From positions 1 to 63,782 of the forward strand of contig NZ_AKJW01000116.1 of the NCBI RefSeq assembly GCF_000282135.1: DNA of 63,782 nt, in the 5' to 3' direction. Numbering within the stretch: position 1 is the first letter of the stretch; every line of letters starts with the position of its first letter. This DNA comes from Herbaspirillum sp. CF444 (GTDB taxonomy: Bacteria; Pseudomonadota; Gammaproteobacteria; Burkholderiales; Burkholderiaceae_D). The notes under the pieces were generated by a model. The model made no database searches, had not been told where the DNA came from, and saw nothing but the letters and a program-made list of their open reading frames with translations. Position numbers and translations under genes: made by a program. Shown here piece by piece: positions 18,050 through 27,737 of the stretch.

Positions 18050-19951
18050 TTAGATTTCGACCTTGGTACCCAATTCCACAACCCGGTTGGCCGGGATATG
18101 GAAAAAGTCCGAAGGCTTGGCGCCGTTCTGGTACATCCACGCAAACAGCTGTTCGCGCCACAAGGACATGCCCAGCAACTTGCTCGGCACCACGGTGTCG
18201 CGCGCCAGGAAGAAGGACGTGTCCATCAGGTCGAACTCCATGTTGAACTGCGCCGCCGTCAGGTCCAGCACCTTGTGCATTTCCGGCGCTTCCTTGAAGC
18301 CGAACGCGGCGCGCAGCAGATAAACGTTGCCGCCCAGATCCTTGAGCGTCAGACGCTCTGCGTCGGCGACGAACGGCACGTCCCAGATACTGATCTTCAG
18401 GAAGAACACCCGCTCGTGCAGGATGCGATTGTGCTTGAGGTTATGCAGCAGCGCCACCGGCACGGTGTTGATGTTGCCGGTCATGAACACCGCGGTGCCG
18501 CCGACGCGATGCGGCGGATGCGCCAGCAAGCCTTCGACGAACGGCTCCAACGGAATGCCGTCGTCCTTGATGCGCGTGCGCAGCAACATGCGGCCCGAAT
18601 ACCAGGTCATCAGCAAGAAGAACGCCGTGCCGCCCAGCAGCAGCGGGAACCAGCCGCCGTCGGCGATCTTCAGCAAATTGGCGGCAAAGAACGCGAAGTC
18701 GACGATGAAGAACGCTCCGATCACCAACGTCACCAGCACCGGATGCCATTTCCATTCGATGCGCATGACCACCGCCGCCAGCATGGTGGTGATCACCATC
18801 GTCGTCGTCACGGCCACGCCATACGCCGCCGCCAGATTGTCGGACTTCTTGAACGCCAGCACCACCGCCACCACCAGCACCAGCAGCATCCAGTTGATCA
18901 ACGGGATATAGATCTGGCCGCGCTCGTCTTCCGACGTATGCTGAATGCGCATGCGCGGCACGAAGCCCAGCAGGATGGCCTGACTGGTCAGCGAGAACGC
19001 CCCGGAAATCACCGCCTGCGACGCGATCACCGTCGCGAACGTCGCCAGCACCACCATCGGCACCAGCAGCAGGTCCGGCACCATCAGATAAAACGGATTC
19101 TTGATCGCGTCAGGATTGGCAAGCAGATTGGCGCCCTGGCCGAAGTAATTGATCACCAGGCACGGCATCACGGTGTACAACCAGGCGAAACGGATCGGAC
19201 GAATGCCGAAGTGGCCCATGTCGGCATACAGCGCTTCGGCACCGGTCAATACCAGCACCACCGAACCGAGCACGATGAACGCCTGCAGCGAATGCTCGAT
19301 CATGAAATGCACGGCGTAATAGGGATTGATCGCCACCAGGATGCCCGGCGCCTTGAGGATGTGGAACAGGCCCAGCGCGCCTAGCGAGACGAACCAGATG
19401 AACATGATCGGACCGAACAGTTTGCCGACCAGATTGGTGCCGTGGCGCTGAATCAGGAACAAGCCGATCAGAATCACCAGCGTTAGCGGAATCACATAAT
19501 GCGAAGTACCCGGCGCGGCGATCTCCATCCCCTCCACCGCCGACAGCACCGAAATCGCCGGCGTGATCACCACGTCGCCGTAAAACATACAGGCGCCGAA
19601 CACGCCAAGCATCATGAGGAACTTGGCGCGTCGCGAACCGCTCACGGCCGTGCGCAGCGACAAGGCCATCAACGCCAGCACGCCGCCTTCGCCGTTGTTG
19701 TCGGCGCGCATGACGAACAGCACGTATTTGAGCGAGACCACGATCGTGATCGACCAGAACAGCATCGAGATGATGCCCAGCACGGCGTCATGCGAGAACG
19801 CGATGCCGTGTTCCGGACTGAAACATTCCTTGAGCGCATACAGCGGACTGGTGCCGATGTCGCCGAAGACGACGCCCAGTGCCGCCAGAGTGATGATGTG
19901 GAGTTTTTGCGACCGGAAGGAATAATTTGGTCTGACCTGAGATGAACTCAT
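18050..19951 (-). CDS. kup: Low-affinity potassium transporter Kup
   Basis: 633 residues, starting [20 protein letters not shown] and containing the family signature [19 protein letters not shown]. About twelve transmembrane helices cover the first 440 residues; the C-terminal cytoplasmic region follows. Kup imports K+ with H+ and is important at low pH. The start at 19951 was preferred over an upstream extension of 60 residues because the length then fits the family (about 620-630). It is divergent from the binding-protein gene at 20375. Confidence 0.95.
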   Translation of the reverse strand: MSSSQVRPNYSFRSQKLHIITLAALGVVFGDIGTSPLYALKECFSPEHGIAFSHDAVLGIISMLFWSITIVVSLKYVLFVMRADNNGEGGVLALMALSLRTAVSGSRRAKFLMMLGVFGACMFYGDVVITPAISVLSAVEGMEIAAPGTSHYVIPLTLVILIGLFLIQRHGTNLVGKLFGPIMFIWFVSLGALGLFHILKAPGILVAINPYYAVHFMIEHSLQAFIVLGSVVLVLTGAEALYADMGHFGIRPIRFAWLYTVMPCLVINYFGQGANLLANPDAIKNPFYLMVPDLLLVPMVVLATFATVIASQAVISGAFSLTSQAILLGFVPRMRIQHTSEDERGQIYIPLINWMLLVLVVAVVLAFKKSDNLAAAYGVAVTTTMVITTMLAAVVMRIEWKWHPVLVTLVIGAFFIVDFAFFAANLLKIADGGWFPLLLGGTAFFLLMTWYSGRMLLRTRIKDDGIPLEPFVEGLLAHPPHRVGGTAVFMTGNINTVPVALLHNLKHNRILHERVFFLKISIWDVPFVADAERLTLKDLGGNVYLLRAAFGFKEAPEMHKVLDLTAAQFNMEFDLMDTSFFLARDTVVPSKLLGMSLWREQLFAWMYQNGAKPSDFFHIPANRVVELGTKVEI

Positions 19952-20374
19952 TGTTTTCCCGTATTTGGTTTTGATGCTTTTAGTTCGAGTTGCGTACCGG
20001 CAGCGGCTGCATAGGAGGCCGGACGGCGTTGCGCAGTTGTTTGCATTCTCGCAGTCGTCGATTTCGGAGCCGGTAAGCGCGTACTTTATCGCACTATTTC
20101 CCCGGTGGGATGCTGCGTTGCGCAAAGGCATCTGTACTGCGTGCCGGCCTTGACATTACACCCGGAGCGGGCATCTGCGACGGCCGGTGCGCGACGGTTT
20201 TTCCTGTAAACCGCAATTCGCGGCAATGGCTTCCAAAATGCTGCGAAAACCGCATAAAGATATGCAATAAACGCGTTTTCCATTCTTCCGGCGGCTTTAT
20301 ATACTCCAGGCTCATAAAGAACTGCGGCTTTCGCTGCTGTTTGTTCTTAAGACTGTTTTTTCTCCGGAGTATCC
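19952..20374. promoter_or_regulatory. 423-base divergent intergenic region between kup and the sulfonate-type importer
   Basis: No convincing gene. For the plus-strand operon a possible sigma-70 promoter is TTCCAT (20278-20283), 16 bases, TATACT (20300-20305). A small hairpin CGGTTT/AAACCG lies at 20195-20213. The region is A/T-richer near the importer start, as expected for an activator-controlled promoter such as a CysB/Cbl target, but I cannot define the operator. Confidence 0.4.
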
Positions 20375-21403
20375 ATGCCCGCCAAACGTTTTCTTTCTGC
20401 AGCACGCAATGTCACGCTCAGTTTCAGCGTGCTCGCAGTGGCCGCCGCAGCCCCATCGCCGGCGCGCGCCGAAGGCCAACTGCGCATCGCCGAGCAATTC
20501 GGCATCGTCTATTTATTGCTGAACGTCGCCCAGGATCAGAAACTGATCGAGAAACACGGCAAGGCCCAGGGCGTCGACATCAAGGTCGACTGGGTCAAGC
20601 TGTCGGGCGGTTCGGCCGTCAACGACGCGCTGCTGTCGGGCGCCATCGACATCGCCGGCGCCGGCGTCGGCCCGCTGCTGACCATCTGGGACCGCACCCA
20701 CGGCCGCCAGAACGTGCGCGGCGTCGCGTCGCTGGGCAACCTGCCCTACTACCTCGTCAGCAACAACCCCAGCGTCAAGACCATCGCCGACTTCAGCGAC
20801 AAGGACCGCATCGCCCTGCCGGCCGTCGGCGTGTCGGTGCAATCGCGCGTGCTGCAACTGGCGTCCGCCAGGCAATGGGGCGACGCCCAGTACAACAAGC
20901 TCGACAAGATCAGCGTCGCCGTGCCGCATCCTGACGCTGCCGCCGCCATCATCAACGGCGGCACCGAAATCAGCGCGCACTTCGGCAATCCGCCGTTCCA
21001 GGAACAGGAGCTGGCCGGCAATCCCAAAGCCCACATCGTGCTGAGTTCCTATCAGGTGCTCGGCGGCCCATCGTCGGCCACGGTGCTGTACGCCACCGAG
21101 AAATTCCGCAAGGACAATCCCAAGACCTATAAAGCCTTCGTCGGCGCATTGGACGAAGCCGCCAAATTCGTCACCGCCAATCCGGACAAGGCTGCCGACA
21201 CGTATATCCGCGTCAGCAACGCCAAGATCGACCGCGACCTGCTGCTGAAAATCATCAAGAACCCGGAAGTGCAGTTCAAGATCACGCCGCAAAACACCTA
21301 TCCGCTCGCCGAATTCATGCAACGCGTCGGCGCCATCAAGAACAAGCCGGCTTCGGTGAAGGACTACTTCTTCGACGACGCCCACATCAACGGAGGCAGC
21401 TAA
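20375..21403 (+). CDS. Sulfonate/nitrate-type ABC transporter substrate-binding protein, copy 1
   Basis: 342 residues with a signal peptide ending near PARAEGQ and an NMT1/SsuA-like periplasmic-binding fold (LRIAEQFGIVYLLLNVAQDQ). It captures a small oxyanion or organosulfur ligand in the periplasm for the SsuB/SsuC-like partners downstream. It is clearly paralogous to the next gene: both share WDRT-GRQNV and SNNP blocks, SDKDRIA and PKTYKAF. A GGAG ribosome site precedes the ATG. The next gene begins one base after its stop. Confidence 0.88.
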   Translation: MPAKRFLSAARNVTLSFSVLAVAAAAPSPARAEGQLRIAEQFGIVYLLLNVAQDQKLIEKHGKAQGVDIKVDWVKLSGGSAVNDALLSGAIDIAGAGVGPLLTIWDRTHGRQNVRGVASLGNLPYYLVSNNPSVKTIADFSDKDRIALPAVGVSVQSRVLQLASARQWGDAQYNKLDKISVAVPHPDAAAAIINGGTEISAHFGNPPFQEQELAGNPKAHIVLSSYQVLGGPSSATVLYATEKFRKDNPKTYKAFVGALDEAAKFVTANPDKAADTYIRVSNAKIDRDLLLKIIKNPEVQFKITPQNTYPLAEFMQRVGAIKNKPASVKDYFFDDAHINGGS

Positions 21404-21404
21404 G

Positions 21405-22406
21405 ATGCGCTTCGCCTCACTTATCGCCACCACCGCCATCGCCGCAGCACTCAGCCTGAGCACCAGCGCCCACGCCGAAGGCCAGATCCGCATCGCCCAG
21501 CAATTCGGCATCGGCTACCTGATCCTCGACGTCGTGCAAGACCAGAAACTGATCGAAAAATACGGCAAGCAGCAAGGTATCGACATCAAGGTCGAATGGA
21601 ACAGCATCTCCGGCGCGACCGCCATGAACGAGGCGCTGCTGGCCGGCGCGCTTGATGTCGTCTCGGCCGGCGTGCCGCCGATGCTGACGCTGTGGGACCG
21701 CACGCGCGGCCGCCAGAACGTCAAGGCGATCGCCTCGCTGGGTTCCATGCCCAACTATTTGCTGAGCAACAATCCCAAGGTCAGGACGCTGCAAGACCTG
21801 AGCGACAAGGATCGCATCGCCGTGCCGGCCGCCGGCGTCGGCTACCAGTCGCGCACCTTGCAGATCGAAACCGCGCGCGTGTTCGGCAAGGCCGACTACA
21901 AACGCTTCGACAATATCTCGGTGAGCCTGCCGCATCCCGACGCCACCGTTGCATTGATCTCCGGCGGTTCCGAGATCAATACCCATTTCTCCAGTCCGCC
22001 ATTCCAGTACCAGGCGCTGGAGAACAAGAACGTCCACAAGGTCCTCAGTTCCTACGACATCCTCGGCGGACCGGCGACCTTCAACGTGCTCTACACCACG
22101 CAAAAATTCCACGACGACAATCCGAAGACCTACAAGGCGTTCTACAACGCCCTGGTCGAGGCGGCGCAATTCATCCGCGCCAACAAGGCCAAGGCGGCCG
22201 ACACCTTCATCCGCGTACAAAAGTCGAAACTCTCGCCTGAATTCGTGCGCAAGATCGTCGAAGATCCGGAAATCGACTTCACCGTCTCGCCGCAACGCAG
22301 CTACGTCTACGCCGACAAGCTGCACGACATCGGCGTGCTGAAGAACCGTGCAGCGTCATGGAAAGACTATTTTTTTGAAGAAGCGTATGCACAACCAGGC
22401 AGTTGA
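21405..22406 (+). CDS. Sulfonate/nitrate-type ABC transporter substrate-binding protein, copy 2
   Basis: 333 residues, signal peptide cleaved near AHAEGQ. Mature sequence begins IRIAQQFGIGYLILDVVQDQ, aligning end to end with copy 1 without gaps of note. The two have diverged in the presumed ligand cleft (for example LSGGSAVND versus ISGATAMNE), suggesting two ligands served by a single membrane core. Its end overlaps the ATPase start by 20 bases. Confidence 0.88.
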   Translation: MRFASLIATTAIAAALSLSTSAHAEGQIRIAQQFGIGYLILDVVQDQKLIEKYGKQQGIDIKVEWNSISGATAMNEALLAGALDVVSAGVPPMLTLWDRTRGRQNVKAIASLGSMPNYLLSNNPKVRTLQDLSDKDRIAVPAAGVGYQSRTLQIETARVFGKADYKRFDNISVSLPHPDATVALISGGSEINTHFSSPPFQYQALENKNVHKVLSSYDILGGPATFNVLYTTQKFHDDNPKTYKAFYNALVEAAQFIRANKAKAADTFIRVQKSKLSPEFVRKIVEDPEIDFTVSPQRSYVYADKLHDIGVLKNRAASWKDYFFEEAYAQPGS

Positions 22407-23277
22407 TCAGGCGCACAGCGCTTTGCACGTCGTCGGCGGCAGCGACGTCAATAGTGACGTCAGCGGTCGCACGCCGTTGTTGCACGTCGACCGCGTCGGC
22501 CTGCAATACCGCAGCGCCACCGCCGTGGTGCAGGCCACGCATGACGTCAGCTTCGACGTCTATCCGGCCGACCGCTTCGTGTTGCTCGGCCCGTCCGGTT
22601 GCGGCAAGTCGAGTCTGTTGAAAGCCGTCGCCGGCTTCCTCAAGCCGGCTGCCGGTGAAATCCGTCTCGACGGCGTCGCCATCCACCAACCCGGACCGGA
22701 TCGCATCGTCGTGTTTCAGGAATTCGACCAGTTGCCGCCATGGAAAACCGTGAAGCAAAACGTCATGTTCCCGCTGCTGGCTTCGCGCACGCTGGGCAAA
22801 CGCGAAGCTGCCGAGCGCGCCCTGCACTATCTCGACAAAGTCGGTCTCGGCAAATTCGCCGATGCCTATCCGCACACGCTGTCCGGCGGCATGAAGGCGC
22901 GCGTCGCCATCGCGCGCGCATTGGCGATGCAGCCGAAGATTCTGTTGATGGACGAACCCTTCGCCGCTCTCGACGCACTGACCCGCCGCAAGATGCAGGA
23001 AGAGTTGCTGATCCTGTGGGAAGAAGTGCGCTTCACGCTGCTGTTCGTCACCCACTCGATCGAAGAAGCGCTGGTGGTCGGCAACCGCATCCTGCTGTTG
23101 TCGCCGCACCCGGGCCGCGTCCGCGCCGAGATCAACAGCCACCAGTACGACCTGCAAAGCCTGGGCGGCGTCGGCTTCCAGGAAACCGCGCGGCGCATCC
23201 ATCGCCTGCTGTTCGACGAAGGCCAGGCCGAACCCGCCGCGCAGGTGAATTTCAAGGACGTGCGCTTTTCTTACTGA
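22387..23277 (+). CDS. Sulfonate/taurine-type ABC transporter ATP-binding protein (SsuB/TauB-like)
   Basis: 296 residues with all ABC motifs: Walker A GPSGCGKSS, Q-loop VFQEFDQLPPWKTV, signature [16 protein letters not shown], Walker B ILLMDEPFAALDALTRRKMQ, and the switch His in FVTHSIEEA. The WKTV and LSGGMKAR variants are typical of the SsuB/TauB/NrtD branch. An N-terminal extension of about 35 residues precedes the fold. It powers import together with the permease at 24072. Confidence 0.92.
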   Translation: MHNQAVDQAHSALHVVGGSDVNSDVSGRTPLLHVDRVGLQYRSATAVVQATHDVSFDVYPADRFVLLGPSGCGKSSLLKAVAGFLKPAAGEIRLDGVAIHQPGPDRIVVFQEFDQLPPWKTVKQNVMFPLLASRTLGKREAAERALHYLDKVGLGKFADAYPHTLSGGMKARVAIARALAMQPKILLMDEPFAALDALTRRKMQEELLILWEEVRFTLLFVTHSIEEALVVGNRILLLSPHPGRVRAEINSHQYDLQSLGGVGFQETARRIHRLLFDEGQAEPAAQVNFKDVRFSY

Positions 23278-23440
23278 GCGGTGGCCCTCCTCCCGAGGGC
23301 GCGGCGGCAAGCCGCGTTCCAGCGGGAAGAACAGCCGCGACGACTATCTGACTTTGCATATATCCATTATCAGCGACGGCGCGGCCCACGGCAGTGTGGT
23401 TCGCGCATCATGGGGCATTTTTACTATCCGGGAACCCGCC

Positions 23441-23836
23441 ATGACCACAACCGCAACAGCATCCCAGCCGACCTGCGACGCCGAACAATCCGAAGTGTTG
23501 AAGCCGATCGAACAGTATTTCCTCGGCCATGCCCGCGACGATGCCGCCCCTATGCGACTAGCCTTCCTGCCGACCGCCCACATCGAATCGATGCGCGACG
23601 GCGTGTTCACCTCGTGGCCGCTGGACGTCTACTGCGAGCGCTTCAAAGGCACCCCCGCCGCCGATGAAGCGGACCGCCGGCGCACGGTTGACTGGATCGA
23701 CATCGGCGGTCTCTCGGCCGCCGCCAAGATCACACTGGTGCATGGTCCGGTCACGTTTACCGACTACTTCGTACTGCTGAAAACAGCCGACGGCTGGAAG
23801 ATCGCCAACAAGGCCTTCCACGGCCGCCCGAGCTGA
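23441..23836 (+). CDS. NTF2-like (putative lumazine-binding/SnoaL-like) protein
   Basis: 131 residues from the ATG at 23441; the frame is open to 23354 but that extension is unconvincing. The fold is suggested by EVLKPIEQYFLGHARDDAAP, DVYCERFKGTP, and the closing DYFVLLKTADGWKIANKAFH, which is typical of the Lumazine_bd_2 group in the NTF2-like superfamily. Such cones bind small hydrophobic or flavin-like ligands and some are enzymes. It lies inside an importer operon between ATPase and permease, which is unusual and suggests that it handles the imported compound. Confidence 0.75.
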   Translation: MTTTATASQPTCDAEQSEVLKPIEQYFLGHARDDAAPMRLAFLPTAHIESMRDGVFTSWPLDVYCERFKGTPAADEADRRRTVDWIDIGGLSAAAKITLVHGPVTFTDYFVLLKTADGWKIANKAFHGRPS

Positions 23837-24071
23837 GCATCCCCAGCCCCCGACCTCCCCTCCCCCCATCTCGCCGCCCCAGCCATGCGCGCGCATGGCG
23901 CCGGCGACGATCGACCTCCCCTTCGCGTCCCCGCAAAAACAACCGTATCAAGCCGCCATATACAAAATCCGCATTTGTTTGTGCGAAATGATTCGTGTGC
24001 GCCGGCGACAAGATTCGCTAGGGTGAATGATTTTTCAACACCATACGGCAATCCACAAGGTCAAGTCCGCC

Positions 24072-24938
24072 ATGAATCTCTCCCCGCCCATCCGCGACGA
24101 ATACGAAATCACCCTCACGCCGCTGGACAACGTCCCGCTGGAACGCACGCTGTCGCTGCCGCAACGCATATGGCAACAAGGCTGGGTGCGCAAGACCGTG
24201 ATCCTGCTGATCCTCGCGCTGACCTGGGAGGTCGTCGCCCGCATCCAGAACAACGACCTGCTGCTGCCGGGCTTTGTGCAGACGGCGCAGGCCTTTGTCG
24301 ACGGCATCGTCACCGGAGAACTGATCGGCAAGGTGTGGATCTCGCTGAAGGTGCTGCTCAAGGGCTACCTGATCGGCATCGTGCTGGCGTTTGCGCTGAC
24401 CACGCTGGCGGTGTCCACGCAATTGGGCCGCGATCTGCTCAGCACACTGACATCGATGTTCAATCCCCTGCCGGCGATTGCGATGCTGCCGCTGGCTTTG
24501 CTGTGGTTCGGGCTTGGTGAAAACAGCCTGATCTTTGTGCTGGTGCATTCGGTGTTGTGGGCGTTGGCGCTCAACACCTATGCCGGATTTCTGGGCGTAT
24601 CGGATACCTTGCGCATGGCCGGGCGCAACTATGGATTGCGCGGACTGCGGTTCGTGCTTTTCATGCTGGTGCCGGCGGCCTTGCCTTCCATCCTCGCCGG
24701 CTTGCGCATCGGTTGGGCGTTTGCGTGGCGCACGCTGATTGCGGCGGAGCTGGTGTTTGGCGCGTCCAGCGGCAAGGGTGGGCTGGGTTGGTATATCTTT
24801 CAGAATCGCAATGAGCTGTATACCGACAAGGTGTTTGCGGGGCTGGCGATGGTGATTTTGATTGGGTTGCTGGTGGAGAATCTGGGGTTTAATGTGATTG
24901 AGAGGGTTACTGTCAAGCGGTGGGGGATGCAGAGATAG
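24072..24938 (+). CDS. Sulfonate/taurine-type ABC transporter permease (SsuC/TauC-like)
   Basis: 288 residues with six transmembrane helices and the BPD_transp_1 EAA loop (GRNYGLRGLRFVLFMLVPAAL). The first helix begins near residue 40 (VILLILALTWEVVARIQNND). It is the single permease for the upstream ATPase and two binding proteins, working as a homodimer. A start at 24027 is possible. The last 150 bases are noticeably rich in TTG, GTG and GGG codons compared with the rest of the gene. Confidence 0.88.
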   Translation: MNLSPPIRDEYEITLTPLDNVPLERTLSLPQRIWQQGWVRKTVILLILALTWEVVARIQNNDLLLPGFVQTAQAFVDGIVTGELIGKVWISLKVLLKGYLIGIVLAFALTTLAVSTQLGRDLLSTLTSMFNPLPAIAMLPLALLWFGLGENSLIFVLVHSVLWALALNTYAGFLGVSDTLRMAGRNYGLRGLRFVLFMLVPAALPSILAGLRIGWAFAWRTLIAAELVFGASSGKGGLGWYIFQNRNELYTDKVFAGLAMVILIGLLVENLGFNVIERVTVKRWGMQR

Positions 24939-24994
24939 GTTGTATGTTCTGTGTTTTGTTCCGACTTGCCATTTTTAGGTAGCTTCGGTTTTTC

Positions 24995-25050
24995 TTTCTT
25001 CGATCAAGCCTGCCGGGGGCGGCCCGGCAAACCAAGGTTGATCGAAGAAA
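24995..25050. terminator. Bidirectional terminator, long nested hairpin
   Basis: A 13-base-pair outer stem, TTTCTTCGATCAA (24995-25007) with its complement at 25038-25050, encloses an inner stem TGCCGGG/CCCGGCA (25011-25017 with 25023-25029). Runs of A on the right and T on the left give a U tract in both directions. It separates the convergent permease and metQ genes. Confidence 0.8.
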
Positions 25051-25076
25051 AAACGACATACAAAAATACCCGTCAA

Positions 25077-25898
25077 TCACCAAGCGGCCAAAATCCCTCC
25101 TTTAAACTCCGAATCAATAAACCTCTTCACCTCATCCGACTGATAAGCCTTCACTAGCTTAGGCAACCACACCTGCTCCTTATCCTTCTCCCGCACGGCA
25201 ATCAGGCAAGCATAAGGACTATCCCCACTCTCCACCACGAGGCTATCGCGCACCGGATGCAAACCAGCCTTGGCCGCATAGTCGGCATTCACCGCCGACG
25301 CATCCAGATCGTCCAAGGTACGCGGCAACTGCGCCGCATCGATCTCGATGAACTTCCACTTCTTCGGATTCTCGACGATGTCGATCGGCGTCGCATTCAC
25401 TCCCGTCAGCGGATCGATTCCCGCACGCAGCTTGATCACCCCCTGCTTCTGCAACAACAGCAACACGCGGCTCTCATTGGCCGGATCGTTGGGAATGCCG
25501 ATCCTGGCGCCGGCAGGAATGTCATTCAGGCCGCGATACTTTTTGGAGTAGATCGCCATCGGCCCGATGAAAGTACGCCCGGTGCCGAACAGCTTGTAGC
25601 CGCGCGTCTTGATCTGCGCGTTAAGAAAGGGGCGATGCTGGAAACTGTTGGCGTCGAGCTCGCCGGCATCCAGCGCGGCGTCCGGCTGGATGTAATCATT
25701 GAACTCGACGATCTGGATTTTGTAGCCGGGATTGCTGCGTTCGAAGACGCGTTTGACCACTTCAAAAATCTGTGCGTGCGGGCCGCTGGTGACGCCGACC
25801 TTCAGTGTTTTGTCTTGCGCTGCCGCAGTCGTGGAAAACGTCGCCGCAACGCCGGTCAACAACAAGCCCGTCAGCAAGCGGGTAAAAAATCGCGCCAT
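25077..25898 (-). CDS. metQ: MetQ/NlpA-family methionine-type substrate-binding protein
   Basis: 273 residues with a signal peptide (FFTRLLTGLLLTGVAATFST, cleavage near AAAQDK) and the MetQ core LKVGVTSGPHAQIFEVVKRV. There is no lipobox Cys, so it would be a free periplasmic protein. MetQ proteins bind methionine or related sulfur compounds for MetN/MetI, but no metN or metI lies here. It sits 106 bases after the ATPase gene of the organosulfur operon and may be co-transcribed with it. The last 25 codons differ in base use from the rest. Confidence 0.88.
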   Translation of the reverse strand: MARFFTRLLTGLLLTGVAATFSTTAAAQDKTLKVGVTSGPHAQIFEVVKRVFERSNPGYKIQIVEFNDYIQPDAALDAGELDANSFQHRPFLNAQIKTRGYKLFGTGRTFIGPMAIYSKKYRGLNDIPAGARIGIPNDPANESRVLLLLQKQGVIKLRAGIDPLTGVNATPIDIVENPKKWKFIEIDAAQLPRTLDDLDASAVNADYAAKAGLHPVRDSLVVESGDSPYACLIAVREKDKEQVWLPKLVKAYQSDEVKRFIDSEFKGGILAAW

Positions 25899-26004
25899 GA
25901 ATCATCCTCAAATAGCGCTAATTTATCTGCCGCCTGCGACGTTCCCAACGAATCTTTCGGCGTTTGAATATTTGCTTTTCAATTGCCGCCGAATCCGACG
26001 GCGA

Positions 26005-27714
26005 TCACGCGATCAGCAACTCGCGCGACGCTTCTTCCACACCTCGACGCGCAGCGGCTGAAGGCACTGCAGCGATCAGCGACCGCGTGTATTCGTGCCG
26101 CGGCGCTTGCCAGATGCTGTCGTGGTCGCCCGATTCGACAATCCGTCCGCCGTTCATCACCAGCACCTTGTCGGCGATGTAACGCACCACCGACAGATCG
26201 TGCGAGATGAACAGATACGACAAGCCGAATTCGCGCTTGAGGTCGACCAGCAGATTCAGTATCTGCGCCTGCACCGAGACATCGAGCGCCGACACCGGTT
26301 CGTCGCAAATCACCAGCGCCGGCTTGAGCACCAGGGCGCGCGCAATGCCGATGCGCTGACGCTGGCCGCCGGAGAACTGATGCGGATAGCTGCGCAAGGC
26401 GCGCTGCGGCAAGCCGACCAGGTCGACGATCTGCTCGATGCGGCGGCGGCGTTCCGTCTTGTCCTTGACGTCATGGATCGCCAGCGCGGCGTCGAGGATC
26501 TCGGCGACCGTGTGGCGCGGATTGAGCGATGCGTAGGGATCCTGGAAGATCATCTGCACGCGGCGGCGATACGGCCGCAAACGTGCACCGTCGAGCTGCG
26601 CGATGTCGTCGCCGTCGAGCAGAATCTTGCCGGCGCTGGATGCGACCAGACGCACGATGGTTTTCGACAACGTCGATTTTCCACAACCGGATTCGCCGAC
26701 CAGTCCTACCGACTCGCCGGCCGCGATGTCGAACGACGCGCCTTTGACGGCGTGCACGACGCCGTTGCGCGAGCGGTAATGCGTGTGCACGTCCTGCAGC
26801 GACAGCAAAGGCTTTGCCGGCGTTGCGATCGGCGGCAAGGGCTGCGCATGCGCGCGCCCGGTCAGGGTGAAGATGCGTTCGTCATCCTTGTCGAGCGAAG
26901 TACGGATTTCCGGCAGTCGTCCGTCGCGGTAATGATAGTCCTGTTCCATCTGCAAGGACGCGCCGAGCAGGCCACGCGTATAAGAATGCTGCGGATGCGC
27001 GAACAGGATATCGCTGCGCGCTTCTTCGACCTTCTTGCCGCCGTACATGACGGCGACGCGGTCAGCCCATTGCTCCACCACGGCCAGGTCATGCGTGATC
27101 AGCAGCACCGCCATCGACAGGTCGCGCCGCAGTTGATCCAGCAACTCCAGAATCTGCGCTTGTATGGTCACGTCCAGCGCCGTGGTCGGCTCGTCCGCCA
27201 CCAGCAGACGCGGATGGCAAGACACGGCCATGGCGATCATGACGCGCTGGCGTTGGCCGCCGGACAGGTTATGCGGATAGTCGTTGAAACGGCGCTGCGG
27301 CTCGGAGATGCGCACCAGTTCCAGCAGCTCGATGGCGCACGCCCTGGCGGCCCGGGCCGACAGCGGCTGATGCAGGCGGATGGCTTCGACCACTTGTTGC
27401 CCGATGGTCAGCACCGGGTTGAGCGAGGTCATCGGCTCCTGGAAGATCATCGAGATCGCATTGCCGCGCAGCGCGCAGATTTCTTCTTCCTGCAAGGCTT
27501 GCAAGTCGCGACCTTCGAACACAATGTTGCCGGATACGCGCGCGCTCGGCGGCAGCAGGCGCAGCAAGGACAAGGCCGTGGTCGACTTGCCGCAACCGGA
27601 TTCGCCGACCAGCGCCAGCGTCTCGCCGGCGGCGATGCCGAAGCTGAGATCCTTCACGGCGTCGTGACCGGGAAAGGAGACGTTGAGATTGCGGATGTCG
27701 AGGAGCTGGCTCAT
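26005..27714 (-). CDS. Fused double ATP-binding protein of a peptide-type ABC importer (GsiA/DppDF-like)
   Basis: 569 residues with two complete ABC cassettes. The first has GESGCGKST near residue 38, [16 protein letters not shown] and [14 protein letters not shown]. The second has [15 protein letters not shown] near 345, [16 protein letters not shown] and [14 protein letters not shown], plus oligopeptide-type C-terminal tails. It energises the DppB/DppC-like permeases upstream. Last gene of the tight operon, 23 bases after the flavin monooxygenase. An ATG nine codons upstream (27741) is the alternative start. Confidence 0.93.
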   Translation of the reverse strand: MSQLLDIRNLNVSFPGHDAVKDLSFGIAAGETLALVGESGCGKSTTALSLLRLLPPSARVSGNIVFEGRDLQALQEEEICALRGNAISMIFQEPMTSLNPVLTIGQQVVEAIRLHQPLSARAARACAIELLELVRISEPQRRFNDYPHNLSGGQRQRVMIAMAVSCHPRLLVADEPTTALDVTIQAQILELLDQLRRDLSMAVLLITHDLAVVEQWADRVAVMYGGKKVEEARSDILFAHPQHSYTRGLLGASLQMEQDYHYRDGRLPEIRTSLDKDDERIFTLTGRAHAQPLPPIATPAKPLLSLQDVHTHYRSRNGVVHAVKGASFDIAAGESVGLVGESGCGKSTLSKTIVRLVASSAGKILLDGDDIAQLDGARLRPYRRRVQMIFQDPYASLNPRHTVAEILDAALAIHDVKDKTERRRRIEQIVDLVGLPQRALRSYPHQFSGGQRQRIGIARALVLKPALVICDEPVSALDVSVQAQILNLLVDLKREFGLSYLFISHDLSVVRYIADKVLVMNGGRIVESGDHDSIWQAPRHEYTRSLIAAVPSAAARRGVEEASRELLIA

Positions 27715-27737
27715 GGGAATCTTTCCGTGATCGACGC

